NCBI GenBank assembly: GCA_965229715.1
Contig: CBDDJL010000002.1
Coordinates: 1,178,001-1,242,000, forward strand
Origin: JAVJST01 sp965229715
Lineage (GTDB): Bacteria; Pseudomonadota; Alphaproteobacteria; Rhodospirillales; Casp-alpha2
Reading direction: 5' to 3'
DNA: 64,000 nt
Positions within the stretch are counted from its first letter, which is position 1. Every line of letters begins with the position of its first letter. This document shows positions 26,817-34,781 of this stretch, in pieces. The notes beneath the pieces were generated by a model. It ran no database searches, was not told where the DNA came from, and worked only from the letters and a program-made list of their open reading frames with translations. The translations under genes and the position numbers were made by a program.

Positions 26817-28177
26817 GTCTCGATTGTCTCAGGATCGGGCGATCTTAGCAACGCGCGCGCCGCGAGCCAGACGAACAGGACGCCGCCGATGACGGCGATC
26901 ACGGCACCAATGCCGTTCATCCAGAGGCCGAACTCGGCGCCGACCGCCTTGATGGTCAACTCGTCTCCGGCGGTCTTGCGCGGCGCACCGTAGCCGCCGG
27001 CCATGAATAGGCCGATAGCGGCGATCATCTGTCCCAAGCCGTAAGCCCAGAGCGAGCGCCGGGCGCCGCGGCCTTCGACCGGTTGCCGTCCGGTCAGGGG
27101 GATCAGATGCAGATAGATAACGCCGATCAGGCTGAGGTTCACCGCGGCGATCACGGCATGGTAGTGCGCCGGTGTCCGGGTATCCGTGCCGTCGACGAAG
27201 AGGCCGAGAAACCCGCCAATCAGGAAGGTGCCGATCGAAAGACCGAGTGCCAGCCCGGACAAGCCCTGCAGGCCGCCGCCATGCCGCTCGCGTCCGCGCC
27301 ATAATCCGAACAGCGCGGCCGCCGCCGGCAGCGCCAGCAGATACTGCATGTCGGTGAAGATCGTCGTCAGCCGGCCGGAGTCGTGCGGTAACGCAACGTA
27401 GAGCAACGGCATGGCCAGCGCCGGCGCAGCCGCGAGACCGACCGCCCAGTTGTAGGTCCGGGCTGCGCTGTCGGCGGGTTTTGCCAGCCACCACCAACCG
27501 GCGATCATCAACAGGGTGTTGAGAAACTGAAGCGCATGACCGCCACCCCAGAAAACGTCCTCGTTGAAGCGTTCGGACGGCGGTTCTTCGATATTGAGCA
27601 GCCAGGCAAGCAGGAAACACGCGAGTGCCGCGAAGTAGATCAGCGTCGCCCCGGTCATGGCGCGATAGAGCGGCTCCGATGTCCGCTCGCGCTGGTGATA
27701 GAGCCAGAAGCGGATGCAAACCGCCAGCACGGCCCCGGCCATGGCGGCCAGGCCGGCATAGTAGACGGGATCGATAATGACGGGAATGTAGTTGTTAAGC
27801 GACGGCGCGCCGCGATCCGTGATCGCCGGCACACCGAGCAGCACAAGCGCCACGGCGGCCGTAGTCAGGGCCGGGCGCGGCGGCCGCACCGGACCGGCGA
27901 CGCGCCCCGATGCCGGCGTTACGCTGGCGATCATTGCCGCGAACACCGTCAGGAACCAGACGACGAAGGAGAACACCACGTGGATAACCAGGCCCTTTTC
28001 GAAAAAATCGACGGGCCACGGGATGATATCCGCGCTGCCCGGGATCCGGCTCGCTGCAAGCAGGAGGGCGAAAACCCCTGCGACGCCAAGCGCACCGAGC
28101 CCGAGGCCGAGCCAGGCCCGCACCTCGTCGCGCCGTGTCGGATCGATGGTGTTCGGTTCTGGAGCGGCGTCTCGCAT
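26813..28177 (-). CDS. Heme-copper oxidase subunit I-like membrane protein, CuB ligands incomplete
   Basis: This is a 454-residue protein with about 12 membrane segments and a distant likeness to cytochrome oxidase subunit I. Histidines fit four known ligand positions: H66 (GLVIHVVFSFVVWF, low-spin heme), H214 (GGGHALQFLN, in the place of GHPEVY), and H338 and H340 (TPAHYHAVIAA, in the place of AHFHYV). The Cu(B) His-His pair of TM7 is not seen, and the cross-linking Tyr is Phe. It might bind hemes without being a full oxidase. It is co-directional with DUF420 (6 bases) and the nitrilase (overlap). Annotation systems may call it cbb3-type subunit I. Confidence 0.75.
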   Translation of the reverse strand: MRDAAPEPNTIDPTRRDEVRAWLGLGLGALGVAGVFALLLAASRIPGSADIIPWPVDFFEKGLVIHVVFSFVVWFLTVFAAMIASVTPASGRVAGPVRPPRPALTTAAVALVLLGVPAITDRGAPSLNNYIPVIIDPVYYAGLAAMAGAVLAVCIRFWLYHQRERTSEPLYRAMTGATLIYFAALACFLLAWLLNIEEPPSERFNEDVFWGGGHALQFLNTLLMIAGWWWLAKPADSAARTYNWAVGLAAAPALAMPLLYVALPHDSGRLTTIFTDMQYLLALPAAAALFGLWRGRERHGGGLQGLSGLALGLSIGTFLIGGFLGLFVDGTDTRTPAHYHAVIAAVNLSLIGVIYLHLIPLTGRQPVEGRGARRSLWAYGLGQMIAAIGLFMAGGYGAPRKTAGDELTIKAVGAEFGLWMNGIGAVIAVIGGVLFVWLAARALLRSPDPETIET

Positions 28178-28183
28178 GGCGGA

Positions 28184-28615
28184 TCAGACGGGGCTGTACG
28201 GATAAAGATGAATGGCCATGACATAGACGACAACGCCGGATATGCCGACGAACATCCAGATGGGCCAGGTCCAGCGGGCGATCTTCTTGTGCTTGTCGAA
28301 CCGCGCCGACAACGCCCGCCATACGGTTATGGGCACCATCACGGCGATGGCCATGGCGCCGAGCACGTGGATCGCGAGGATCGTGAAGTAGATCGGCCGG
28401 ATCGCGCCTTCGCCGCCGAACTTGGCGAAGCCGGAATTGGCCTTGTAGAACAGGTAAACGACCAGAAACAGGGCCGATGCAGCCAGCGCCGCAATCATTG
28501 CAGCGCGATGCCGGTTACGATCGCCCCGGCGAATGAAGACGTAGCCGACCGCAAGAAACACGACGGAAAGCGCGTTCAACGCCGCGATCACGTGCGGAAG
28601 ATCTTGAATCGCCAT
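28184..28615 (-). CDS. DUF420 membrane protein, possible cytochrome oxidase assembly factor
   Basis: This is a 143-residue protein with four or five membrane segments (VIAALNALSVVFLAVGYVF, MIAALAASALFLVVYLFY, ILAIHVLGAMAIAVMVP, MFVGISGVVVYVMAIH). Conserved His residues include HRAAM and the HVLG and AIHLYP positions. DUF420/CtaM proteins help mature heme-copper oxidases in Gram-positive bacteria, which fits its place beside the cox genes. It lies 6 bases before the oxidase-like gene and 6 bases after the small membrane peptide. Confidence 0.85.
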   Translation of the reverse strand: MAIQDLPHVIAALNALSVVFLAVGYVFIRRGDRNRHRAAMIAALAASALFLVVYLFYKANSGFAKFGGEGAIRPIYFTILAIHVLGAMAIAVMVPITVWRALSARFDKHKKIARWTWPIWMFVGISGVVVYVMAIHLYPYSPV

Positions 28616-28621
28616 GATTCG

Positions 28622-28705
28622 CTACGACATCTTGATCATGATGCCGAAGTACATACCCAGTGCCGCCAACCCGAGGATAACGGCCAATACCCATTTGTTG
28701 ATCAT
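28622..28705 (-). CDS. Small single-span membrane peptide (27 residues)
   Basis: The frame ending 6 bases before DUF420 encodes a short peptide, MINKWVLAVILGLAALG plus a further YFGIMIKMS segment: one membrane helix with a basic N terminus and a lysine near the C terminus. The stretch upstream in the same frame (PCTGRRHRTGGYRL) looks non-coding, so the ATG at 28705 is preferred; a GTG four codons earlier is also possible. The ribosome site is weak. Similar tiny peptides occur in cox loci of related bacteria as assembly or oxidase-associated peptides. This is inference from position and shape. Confidence 0.5.
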   Translation of the reverse strand: MINKWVLAVILGLAALGMYFGIMIKMS

Positions 28706-28829
28706 GATCTCGCGTACCCGTTCAAAAATCCGCTGCGCGCCCGACTTAATGCCCCTGCAGGCGGAATGCAACCGATACCCGCCGGTGCGGTGACGGCGAC
28801 CCGTACATGGCGGGAATCGGGCAAAATTG

Positions 28830-28841
28830 CCTTTGCAAAGG
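28830..28841. promoter_or_regulatory. 12-bp perfect palindrome upstream of ctaC
   Basis: CCTTTGCAAAGG lies in the 282-base divergent region between the minus-strand oxidase-accessory genes and ctaC. It may be an operator shared by both directions. No known regulator site was recognised. Confidence 0.35.
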
Positions 28842-28987
28842 ATGGGGGTCATGGTAGGGAAATGCCAATGCGTAAAGGCGCATAAACGTTAGGTTATCAG
28901 GGGTGCGCGGGGCAGTCGTCGAGATGCGGCGACAAACTAATTGATTTCGCCTCATGGCTCTGGAAACACACGAGAGGGTGATTGAGA

Positions 28988-29863
28988 ATGTTGAAAAGGC
29001 TCGCTCTTTTTGGCGCCATGGCGCTGACGGGACTGACAACCGCCGCCGGCGATGCGCTGGCGCAACAGTACCGCTCCGAACCGTGGCAATGGTGGTTCCA
29101 GATGCCGCGGTCGCCCAGCGCCGAACGCATCTACGAGTTTCACAACCTCATCTTGTTTATCGAGGTCGCGATCGTCATCTTCGTGCTCGGTTTGATGGCC
29201 TACATCTGCATCAAGTTTTCCAAGAAGAAAAACCCTGTGCCGTCGAAGACGACCCACAACACGCTGCTCGAGGTGATCTGGACCGGCGTGCCGATCCTGA
29301 TTCTCATCGTGATCGCGGTGCCCTCGCTGAAACTGCTCTACTTCGTCGACTCGCACCCCGATCCGGACATGACCCTGAAGGTCATCGGCAATCAGTGGTA
29401 CTGGTCGTATGAGTATCCCGAGCACGGCGAGATCACCTTCGACAGTATTATGGTGCCGGAAGAAGACCTGGCGCCCGGTCAGCCGCGCCTGTTGACGGTC
29501 GATAATCCTGTGGTGTTGCCGGTCGACACCAACATCCGCATTCTGCAGACGTCGAACGATGTCATCCACAACTGGGCCGTTCCGGCGCTGATGCTGAAAA
29601 CCGATACGACGCCGGGCCGGGTCAACGAGACCTGGCTCAGCATCAACGACGAAGGCACATACTACGGCATGTGCTCGGAACTTTGCGGCGTCAATCACGG
29701 CTTCATGCCGATCCAGATCGAAGCGGTCTCGATGGCCGAGTTCGAGGCATGGTCGAAGCGCGCTGCCGAGGAATTCGCAAAAGACGGCTCCATCCTGAAC
29801 ATCTATGCGTTTCTGGATGAGTACGAGCAGTCGAACGACACGCTGGCCCAACTGGCCGAATAA
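28988..29863 (+). CDS. ctaC: Cytochrome c oxidase subunit II
   Basis: Subunit II of aa3-type oxidase takes electrons from cytochrome c through the binuclear CuA centre. The 291-residue protein has a signal segment (LALFGAMALTGLTTAAGDALAQ), two membrane helices (NLILFIEVAIVIFVLGLMAY; VPILILIVIAVPSLKLLYF) and a periplasmic cupredoxin domain. The CuA ligands lie in VIHNWAVPAL and MCSELCGVNHGFMP. The aromatic QWYWSYEYPE patch is kept. ATG at 28988 is preferred to a TTG two codons earlier. It heads ctaC-ctaD-ctaG-ctaE. Confidence 0.97.
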   Translation: MLKRLALFGAMALTGLTTAAGDALAQQYRSEPWQWWFQMPRSPSAERIYEFHNLILFIEVAIVIFVLGLMAYICIKFSKKKNPVPSKTTHNTLLEVIWTGVPILILIVIAVPSLKLLYFVDSHPDPDMTLKVIGNQWYWSYEYPEHGEITFDSIMVPEEDLAPGQPRLLTVDNPVVLPVDTNIRILQTSNDVIHNWAVPALMLKTDTTPGRVNETWLSINDEGTYYGMCSELCGVNHGFMPIQIEAVSMAEFEAWSKRAAEEFAKDGSILNIYAFLDEYEQSNDTLAQLAE

Positions 29864-29884
29864 GACGGATACGAGGAAATCGAT

Positions 29885-31492
29885 ATGGCTTACGGAGCTG
29901 ATCACCACGCGGACGATCACCACAATCCCACCGGTTGGCGCCGCTGGATGTTGTCGACGAACCACAAGGACATCGGCACGCTTTACCTGATCATTGCCAT
30001 GATCGCCTCCCTCGTCGGTGGCGGAATGTCCTGGTACATTCGTCTCGAGTTGCTGGAACCGGGCATCCAGTACATCGACGACTTCCAATTATACAACGTG
30101 CTGGTTACCGCGCACGGCTTCCTGATGGTGTTCTTCGTCGTCATGCCGGCAATGATCGGCGGCTTCGGCAACTGGTTCGTTCCGCTGATGATCGGCGCGC
30201 CCGATATGGCGTTCCCGCGCCTCAACAACATTTCGTTGTGGCTGACCGCGGCGGCGCTGGTCATGCTGGTTCTCTCCGGTATCACGGGCGGCGGCCCGGG
30301 CACCGGCTGGACGGTCTATCCGCCATTATCCGCCATCGACTTCCATCCCGACGCGGCAGTCGATTTCGCCATTCTCAGCCTGCACCTTGCCGGTGCGGCG
30401 TCGATCCTCGGCGCGATCAACTTCATCGTCACCATCTTCAACATGCGGGCGCCGGGTATGACCATCCACCGCATGCCCCTGTTCGTGTGGGCGATCCTCG
30501 TCACCGCGTTCCTGCTGTTGCTGGCGCTGCCGGTGCTGGCCGGCGCGCTGACCATGCTGCTGACCGACCGGAATTTCGGCACCAACTTCTTTAACGTGGC
30601 GGGCGGCGGCGATCCCTTGCTTTGGCAGCATCTGTTCTGGTTCTTCGGCCACCCCGAGGTCTACATCATCATTATTCCGGCGTTCGGCATCGTCAGTCAG
30701 ATCGTGTCGACGTTTTCGAACAAGCCGATTTTCGGTTATCTCGGCATGGCCTATGCCATGTCGGCGATCGGCGTCGTCGGCTTCGTCGTCTGGGCGCATC
30801 ATATGTTCATGACCGGCCTCGACGTCGACACCCGAGCCTATTTCACGGCGGCAACGATGGTCATCGCGGTGCCGACCGGCGTGAAGATCTTCAGTTGGCT
30901 TGCGACCATGTGGGGCGGCTCGATCGAGTTCAAGACGCCGATGCTCTGGGCGCTCGGCTTCATCTTCCTGTTCGTGGTCGGCGGCGTGACGGGTATTGCG
31001 CTCGCCAATGCAGGCCTCGATTACGTGTTCCACGACACCTATTTCGTGGTCGCGCACTTCCACTACGTGATGGCAATTGCGGCGATCTTCGCGATCTTCG
31101 GCGGCTTCCTGTACTGGCTGCCGAAAATGTCGGGCAAGATGTACAACGAAGGCTTCGCAAAATTGCAGTTCTGGGTTTTCTTCATCGGCGTCAACATCCT
31201 GTTCTTCCCGCAGCACTTCTCGGGAATGGCGGGCATGCCGCGCCGTATTCCCGACTATCCGGACAACTATGCAGGCTGGAACTACGTCAGTTCGGTCGGT
31301 GCGCTGATCACGATCATCGGTACGTTCATGTTCTTCTGGCTGATCTGGCGGGCGTTACGCTCCGGCGAGCAGGCAGAGGCCAACCCTTGGGGTGAGGGCG
31401 CGACGACGCTTGAGTGGCAGATTCCGAGCCCGGCGCCGTTCCACACCTTCGAGGATCAACCCGACATGACCGGCAAGGCACCAGCCGAATAA
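29885..31492 (+). CDS. ctaD: Cytochrome c oxidase subunit I
   Basis: This is the catalytic subunit of aa3-type oxidase, 535 residues and 12 helices, reducing O2 and pumping protons. Ligands are visible: heme a His in VTAHGFLMVFF, CuB His and cross-linked Tyr in FFGHPEVYIIII, the CuB His pair in WAHHMFMTG, and heme a3/a His in VVAHFHYVMA. The A-family Glu precedes HPEVY on the same helix type (WQHLFWFFGHPEVY), and the D-channel region is present. It starts 21 bases after ctaC with gaggaa upstream. Confidence 0.98.
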   Translation: MAYGADHHADDHHNPTGWRRWMLSTNHKDIGTLYLIIAMIASLVGGGMSWYIRLELLEPGIQYIDDFQLYNVLVTAHGFLMVFFVVMPAMIGGFGNWFVPLMIGAPDMAFPRLNNISLWLTAAALVMLVLSGITGGGPGTGWTVYPPLSAIDFHPDAAVDFAILSLHLAGAASILGAINFIVTIFNMRAPGMTIHRMPLFVWAILVTAFLLLLALPVLAGALTMLLTDRNFGTNFFNVAGGGDPLLWQHLFWFFGHPEVYIIIIPAFGIVSQIVSTFSNKPIFGYLGMAYAMSAIGVVGFVVWAHHMFMTGLDVDTRAYFTAATMVIAVPTGVKIFSWLATMWGGSIEFKTPMLWALGFIFLFVVGGVTGIALANAGLDYVFHDTYFVVAHFHYVMAIAAIFAIFGGFLYWLPKMSGKMYNEGFAKLQFWVFFIGVNILFFPQHFSGMAGMPRRIPDYPDNYAGWNYVSSVGALITIIGTFMFFWLIWRALRSGEQAEANPWGEGATTLEWQIPSPAPFHTFEDQPDMTGKAPAE

Positions 31493-31520
31493 TCGGCCGA
31501 ACCTGAGGGAGGCGGCGATC

Positions 31521-32105
31521 ATGGCCAGGCTGGATACACGCAACAGGAGGTTGGGCTTCGTGCTTGCCGGTGGCGTCGCCGGCATGCTTGGCCTCGCCTT
31601 TGCGTCGGTTCCGCTTTACCAGCTGTTTTGTCAGGTGACCGGTTATGGCGGTACGCCGAAGACCGACGTCGAGCGGGCCGATCTGCGCGGCCCGGTCTCC
31701 GATGAGACGATCCGGGTGATGTTCGACGCCAACGTCAACAAACGGCTGGATTGGCGGTTCAGTGCCGAAAAGGGCCAAGTCGAGGTCCAGCCCGGTGTCG
31801 AGACCCTGGTGATCTACCGTGCAAAGAACATCGGTGATCGCGACATCGTGGGGACGGCAACCTTCAACGTGACCCCGATCAAGGCGGCGCAGTATGTCGC
31901 CAAGGTGGATTGTTTCTGCTTCACCGAGCAGCTCCTCGCAGTGGGTGAGGAAATGCCGATGCCGGTGTCGTTCTACATCGATCCGGCAATTCTTGAGGAT
32001 CCCAACACGCAGGATGTCCATGACATCGTGCTTTCTTACACGTTCCATCCTGCAGTCGCCGATACCGCGGCACTGGACACCGATACGCCGGCCAACGGCG
32101 GATAA
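31521..32105 (+). CDS. ctaG: Cytochrome c oxidase assembly protein CtaG/Cox11
   Basis: This membrane-anchored copper chaperone delivers copper to the CuB site of subunit I. The 194-residue protein has one N-terminal membrane helix (LGFVLAGGVAGMLGLAFASVPL), YQLFCQVTGYGGT, and the copper-binding CFCF motif in AKVDCFCFTEQLL. The periplasmic Ig-like domain ends in the proline-rich VSFYIDPAIL region. It lies between ctaD (28 bases) and ctaE (21 bases). ctaB, usually immediately before it, is absent here. Confidence 0.96.
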   Translation: MARLDTRNRRLGFVLAGGVAGMLGLAFASVPLYQLFCQVTGYGGTPKTDVERADLRGPVSDETIRVMFDANVNKRLDWRFSAEKGQVEVQPGVETLVIYRAKNIGDRDIVGTATFNVTPIKAAQYVAKVDCFCFTEQLLAVGEEMPMPVSFYIDPAILEDPNTQDVHDIVLSYTFHPAVADTAALDTDTPANGG

Positions 32106-32126
32106 AGACCGAGGAGATCAGGTAAC

Positions 32127-32933
32127 ATGAGTGGCGGACATTCCCATCCCTATCATCTGGTAGACCCGAGCCCGTGGCCAGTGGTCGGTGCGCTTGGCGC
32201 CATCCTGATGGCCATCGGCGGTATCCAGTATATGCATGGCGCTTCTTTGCTGTGGGTTCTCCCGGGGTTCGCGATCCTGGTTTTCACCTTCTATGTCTGG
32301 TGCCGCGACGTCGTGCGCGAATCCAATGCGGGCAAGTATCATACGGATCCGGTGGCGCACGGTCTCCGCGTCGGCATGGTGCTGTTCATCACCTCCGAGG
32401 TGATGTTTTTCTTCGCCTTCTTCTGGGCCTGGTTCAACGCCACCGTGCCGGCCATTAGTCGCGCTGCCCACGATGTCTGGCCGCCGGAGGGCATCGTGCC
32501 GTTCGATCCCTGGGGGCTGCCGTTCCTGAATACGCTGATCCTGTTGACGTCAGGCGCCACCGTGACATGGGCGCACCATGCATTGCGCTCGGGAGACCGC
32601 AAGGGGTTGGTCAACGGCCTGATCCTGACCGTCATCTTGGGCATGCTGTTTACCGGCCTGCAAGCCTATGAGTATTACCATGCGGGCTTCAGCTTCACCG
32701 ACGGCATTTATGCCTCCGGCTTCTTTGTCGCCACCGGGTTTCACGGTTTCCATGTGATCGTCGGCACCATCTTCCTGTTCGTTTGCCTGGTGCGGGCGAT
32801 CAAGGGCGATTTCACGCCGGACAAGCACATCGGCTTCGAGGCGGCGGCTTGGTATTGGCACTTCGTCGACGTGGTCTGGCTGTTCCTGTTCAGCTGCATC
32901 TACTGGTGGGGCGCCGGTTCCTACGAGTTCTGA
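32127..32933 (+). CDS. ctaE: Cytochrome c oxidase subunit III
   Basis: This is subunit III of aa3-type oxidase, 268 residues and seven helices, stabilising subunit I and its proton uptake. Family blocks are HPYHLVDPSPWPVVGALGA at the start, the conserved acidic helix SEVMFFFAFFWAWFNA, LTSGATVTWAHHAL, GFHGFHVIVGTIFL and AAAWYWHFVDVVWLFLF. It is the last gene of the operon and is followed 24 bases later by a terminator. DUF983 and SURF1 genes, often next in this group, are not present. Confidence 0.97.
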   Translation: MSGGHSHPYHLVDPSPWPVVGALGAILMAIGGIQYMHGASLLWVLPGFAILVFTFYVWCRDVVRESNAGKYHTDPVAHGLRVGMVLFITSEVMFFFAFFWAWFNATVPAISRAAHDVWPPEGIVPFDPWGLPFLNTLILLTSGATVTWAHHALRSGDRKGLVNGLILTVILGMLFTGLQAYEYYHAGFSFTDGIYASGFFVATGFHGFHVIVGTIFLFVCLVRAIKGDFTPDKHIGFEAAAWYWHFVDVVWLFLFSCIYWWGAGSYEF

Positions 32934-32957
32934 TCGCAGAATCCAGAGCGAAACACA

Positions 32958-32990
32958 GAAAGGGGAGGCGTTCCGGCCTCCCCTTTTCTT
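32958..32990 (+). terminator. Rho-independent terminator after ctaE
   Basis: A 10-bp stem AAGGGGAGGC / GCCTCCCCTT with a GTTCCG loop runs into TTCTTT. It closes the cox operon. Confidence 0.9.
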
Positions 32991-33080
32991 TGCGCAAGAC
33001 GTTGTCTATTTCGCCAAAACGCCTATCTGACGTTACAATCGCCTTTCATCCGATCCGTCGAGCAACAGGAGTTCACGGTC

Positions 33081-34748
33081 ATGGCCGTTGCGGAAATCTC
33101 CAACGCAGGCACGGTTGTCCGTGATGACGCCGTCCCCTCGCGCCCGATGTTGCGGTTTCGACCGTCCGCCATGCGCATTCGCGCCGAGGTCGACGGCGTG
33201 ACCGTCGTCGACAGCCGCCGCGCCATCAAGTTGATGGAGCGGGGTCATGACAACGTCTATTACTTCCCGAAAGACGACGTGCGGATGGACTTGCTGATTC
33301 CGTCCGAGCTGGTCACGCACTGTCCGTACAAGGGCAACGCGCGCTATTGGTCCCTCTCGTTGGAAAATCATGAAATCGCCGATGCCGCATGGGCGTACGA
33401 GGCGCCGCTCGACGAGGCCGCTGAAATCGCCGGCTACATCGCGTTTCATGCCGACAAGATGGATGCCTGGTGGGAAGACGACCATCGAATCATGGGGCGG
33501 GAGACCGCCAACGATGCGGTAACCTTCAATCCGCTGACACGCTGGATCATGAAGAGAGCGTGGGAGGAAAACACGAGCCGCGCTCTAACCCTGGCCCTGG
33601 GCGAGACATTGAACGCCAGCGGCATGCCGGTATCACGGCTCAGGGTCATCATTCGCACCACGCACCCTCAGGTGGCGGCGACGGCTTACCGCTGGGATCT
33701 TGGCGATGAAGAGGTCGAAAAGATCGAGATTTCGTACGAGGATACGATCGACGAAAAATACACCGCGAGTCCGATCGCCAGCATATTCGAAGGCCGGGGT
33801 GGCGTACGGCGGGAGATTTCCTCCGATCCTGCGGATGACGATTTTCCCGTCCTGGCCGACTTGCGCTCGGACGGTGTGACCGACTACGCGGCGATGCCGA
33901 TGCGGTTCTCCGACGGTCAGATCAATGCGATCACCATCGCGACGCGCGATCCGGACGGATTCTCGACGGAGCATCTGGGATGGTTGCATGAGATATTGCC
34001 CGCACTCGCACGCTATTACGAGGTACACGCGCGCCAACGCGCCGCGATGTCTCTCATGCAGACGTTCCTCGGCGCTCACACCGGCCGGCAGGTGATCGAG
34101 GGCCGTATCCGCCGTGGCGACGGAGAGGATATCCATGCAGTTATCTGGTTTTCCGATTTACGCAACTCGACCCCGATCGCCGAGCAGTTAGGCCGCGATG
34201 CCTTCCTGAAACACCTCAACCATTTTTTCGACTGCATGGCGGGCGCCGTACTGGAGAACGGTGGCGAGGTATTGCGTTTCGTCGGCGACGCCGTACTCGC
34301 GATCTTTCCGATCGCGCAGACGGCATGTCAGCGAAAATGCTCATCGGTAGGCGCGTCGGATGCAGCCCGCCGTGCGGCGTCGGCAGCCCGCGAAGTCGCC
34401 CGTCGGATTGCCGAAGCCAACGAGATCTGCAAATCGGAAAAACGTCCGGCGTTCGATTACGGGATCGGCCTTCACGTCGGCGACGTCACCTACGGCAACA
34501 TCGGCACGGCGTCACGGCTGGAATTCACGGTGATCGGCACCGCCGCCAACGAGGCCTCCCGGGTCGAGGGCATGACCAAGGAGCTCGGGCTCCCGGTCGT
34601 GGTCTCGAAAACCTTTGCGGCGCTCAATGGCTGCGGCGTCAAATCCCTCGGCACACATCGGCTAAGAGGCGTCGGCGAGCCGGTCGAACTTTTCACCCTG
34701 CTCGACGAGGAACCGGCCGATTGCGTGGAGATGGTCCAGAGTGCCTAG
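33081..34748 (+). CDS. DUF427 - class III adenylate/guanylate cyclase fusion protein
   Basis: This is a 555-residue cytosolic protein of three parts. Residues about 30-135 match DUF427 (VTVVDSRRAIKLMERGHDNVYYFP, DVRMDLLIPS, THCPYKGNARYWS, AWAYEAP, DAWWEDD). Residues about 150-330 match the middle region found in many alphaproteobacterial cyclases (RVIIRTTHPQVAATAYRW). Residues about 350-545 are a class III cyclase with metal Asp residues D359 (WFSDLRNST) and D403 (FVGDAVLAIF), and LEFTVIGTAANEASRVEGM. It likely makes cAMP under control of the N-terminal domains. AGGAG precedes the ATG. It is followed 33 bases later by fumC. Confidence 0.9.
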   Translation: MAVAEISNAGTVVRDDAVPSRPMLRFRPSAMRIRAEVDGVTVVDSRRAIKLMERGHDNVYYFPKDDVRMDLLIPSELVTHCPYKGNARYWSLSLENHEIADAAWAYEAPLDEAAEIAGYIAFHADKMDAWWEDDHRIMGRETANDAVTFNPLTRWIMKRAWEENTSRALTLALGETLNASGMPVSRLRVIIRTTHPQVAATAYRWDLGDEEVEKIEISYEDTIDEKYTASPIASIFEGRGGVRREISSDPADDDFPVLADLRSDGVTDYAAMPMRFSDGQINAITIATRDPDGFSTEHLGWLHEILPALARYYEVHARQRAAMSLMQTFLGAHTGRQVIEGRIRRGDGEDIHAVIWFSDLRNSTPIAEQLGRDAFLKHLNHFFDCMAGAVLENGGEVLRFVGDAVLAIFPIAQTACQRKCSSVGASDAARRAASAAREVARRIAEANEICKSEKRPAFDYGIGLHVGDVTYGNIGTASRLEFTVIGTAANEASRVEGMTKELGLPVVVSKTFAALNGCGVKSLGTHRLRGVGEPVELFTLLDEEPADCVEMVQSA

Positions 34749-34781
34749 CGTCGCGCTACTCGTGGTATCGGGGGAGTCGTA

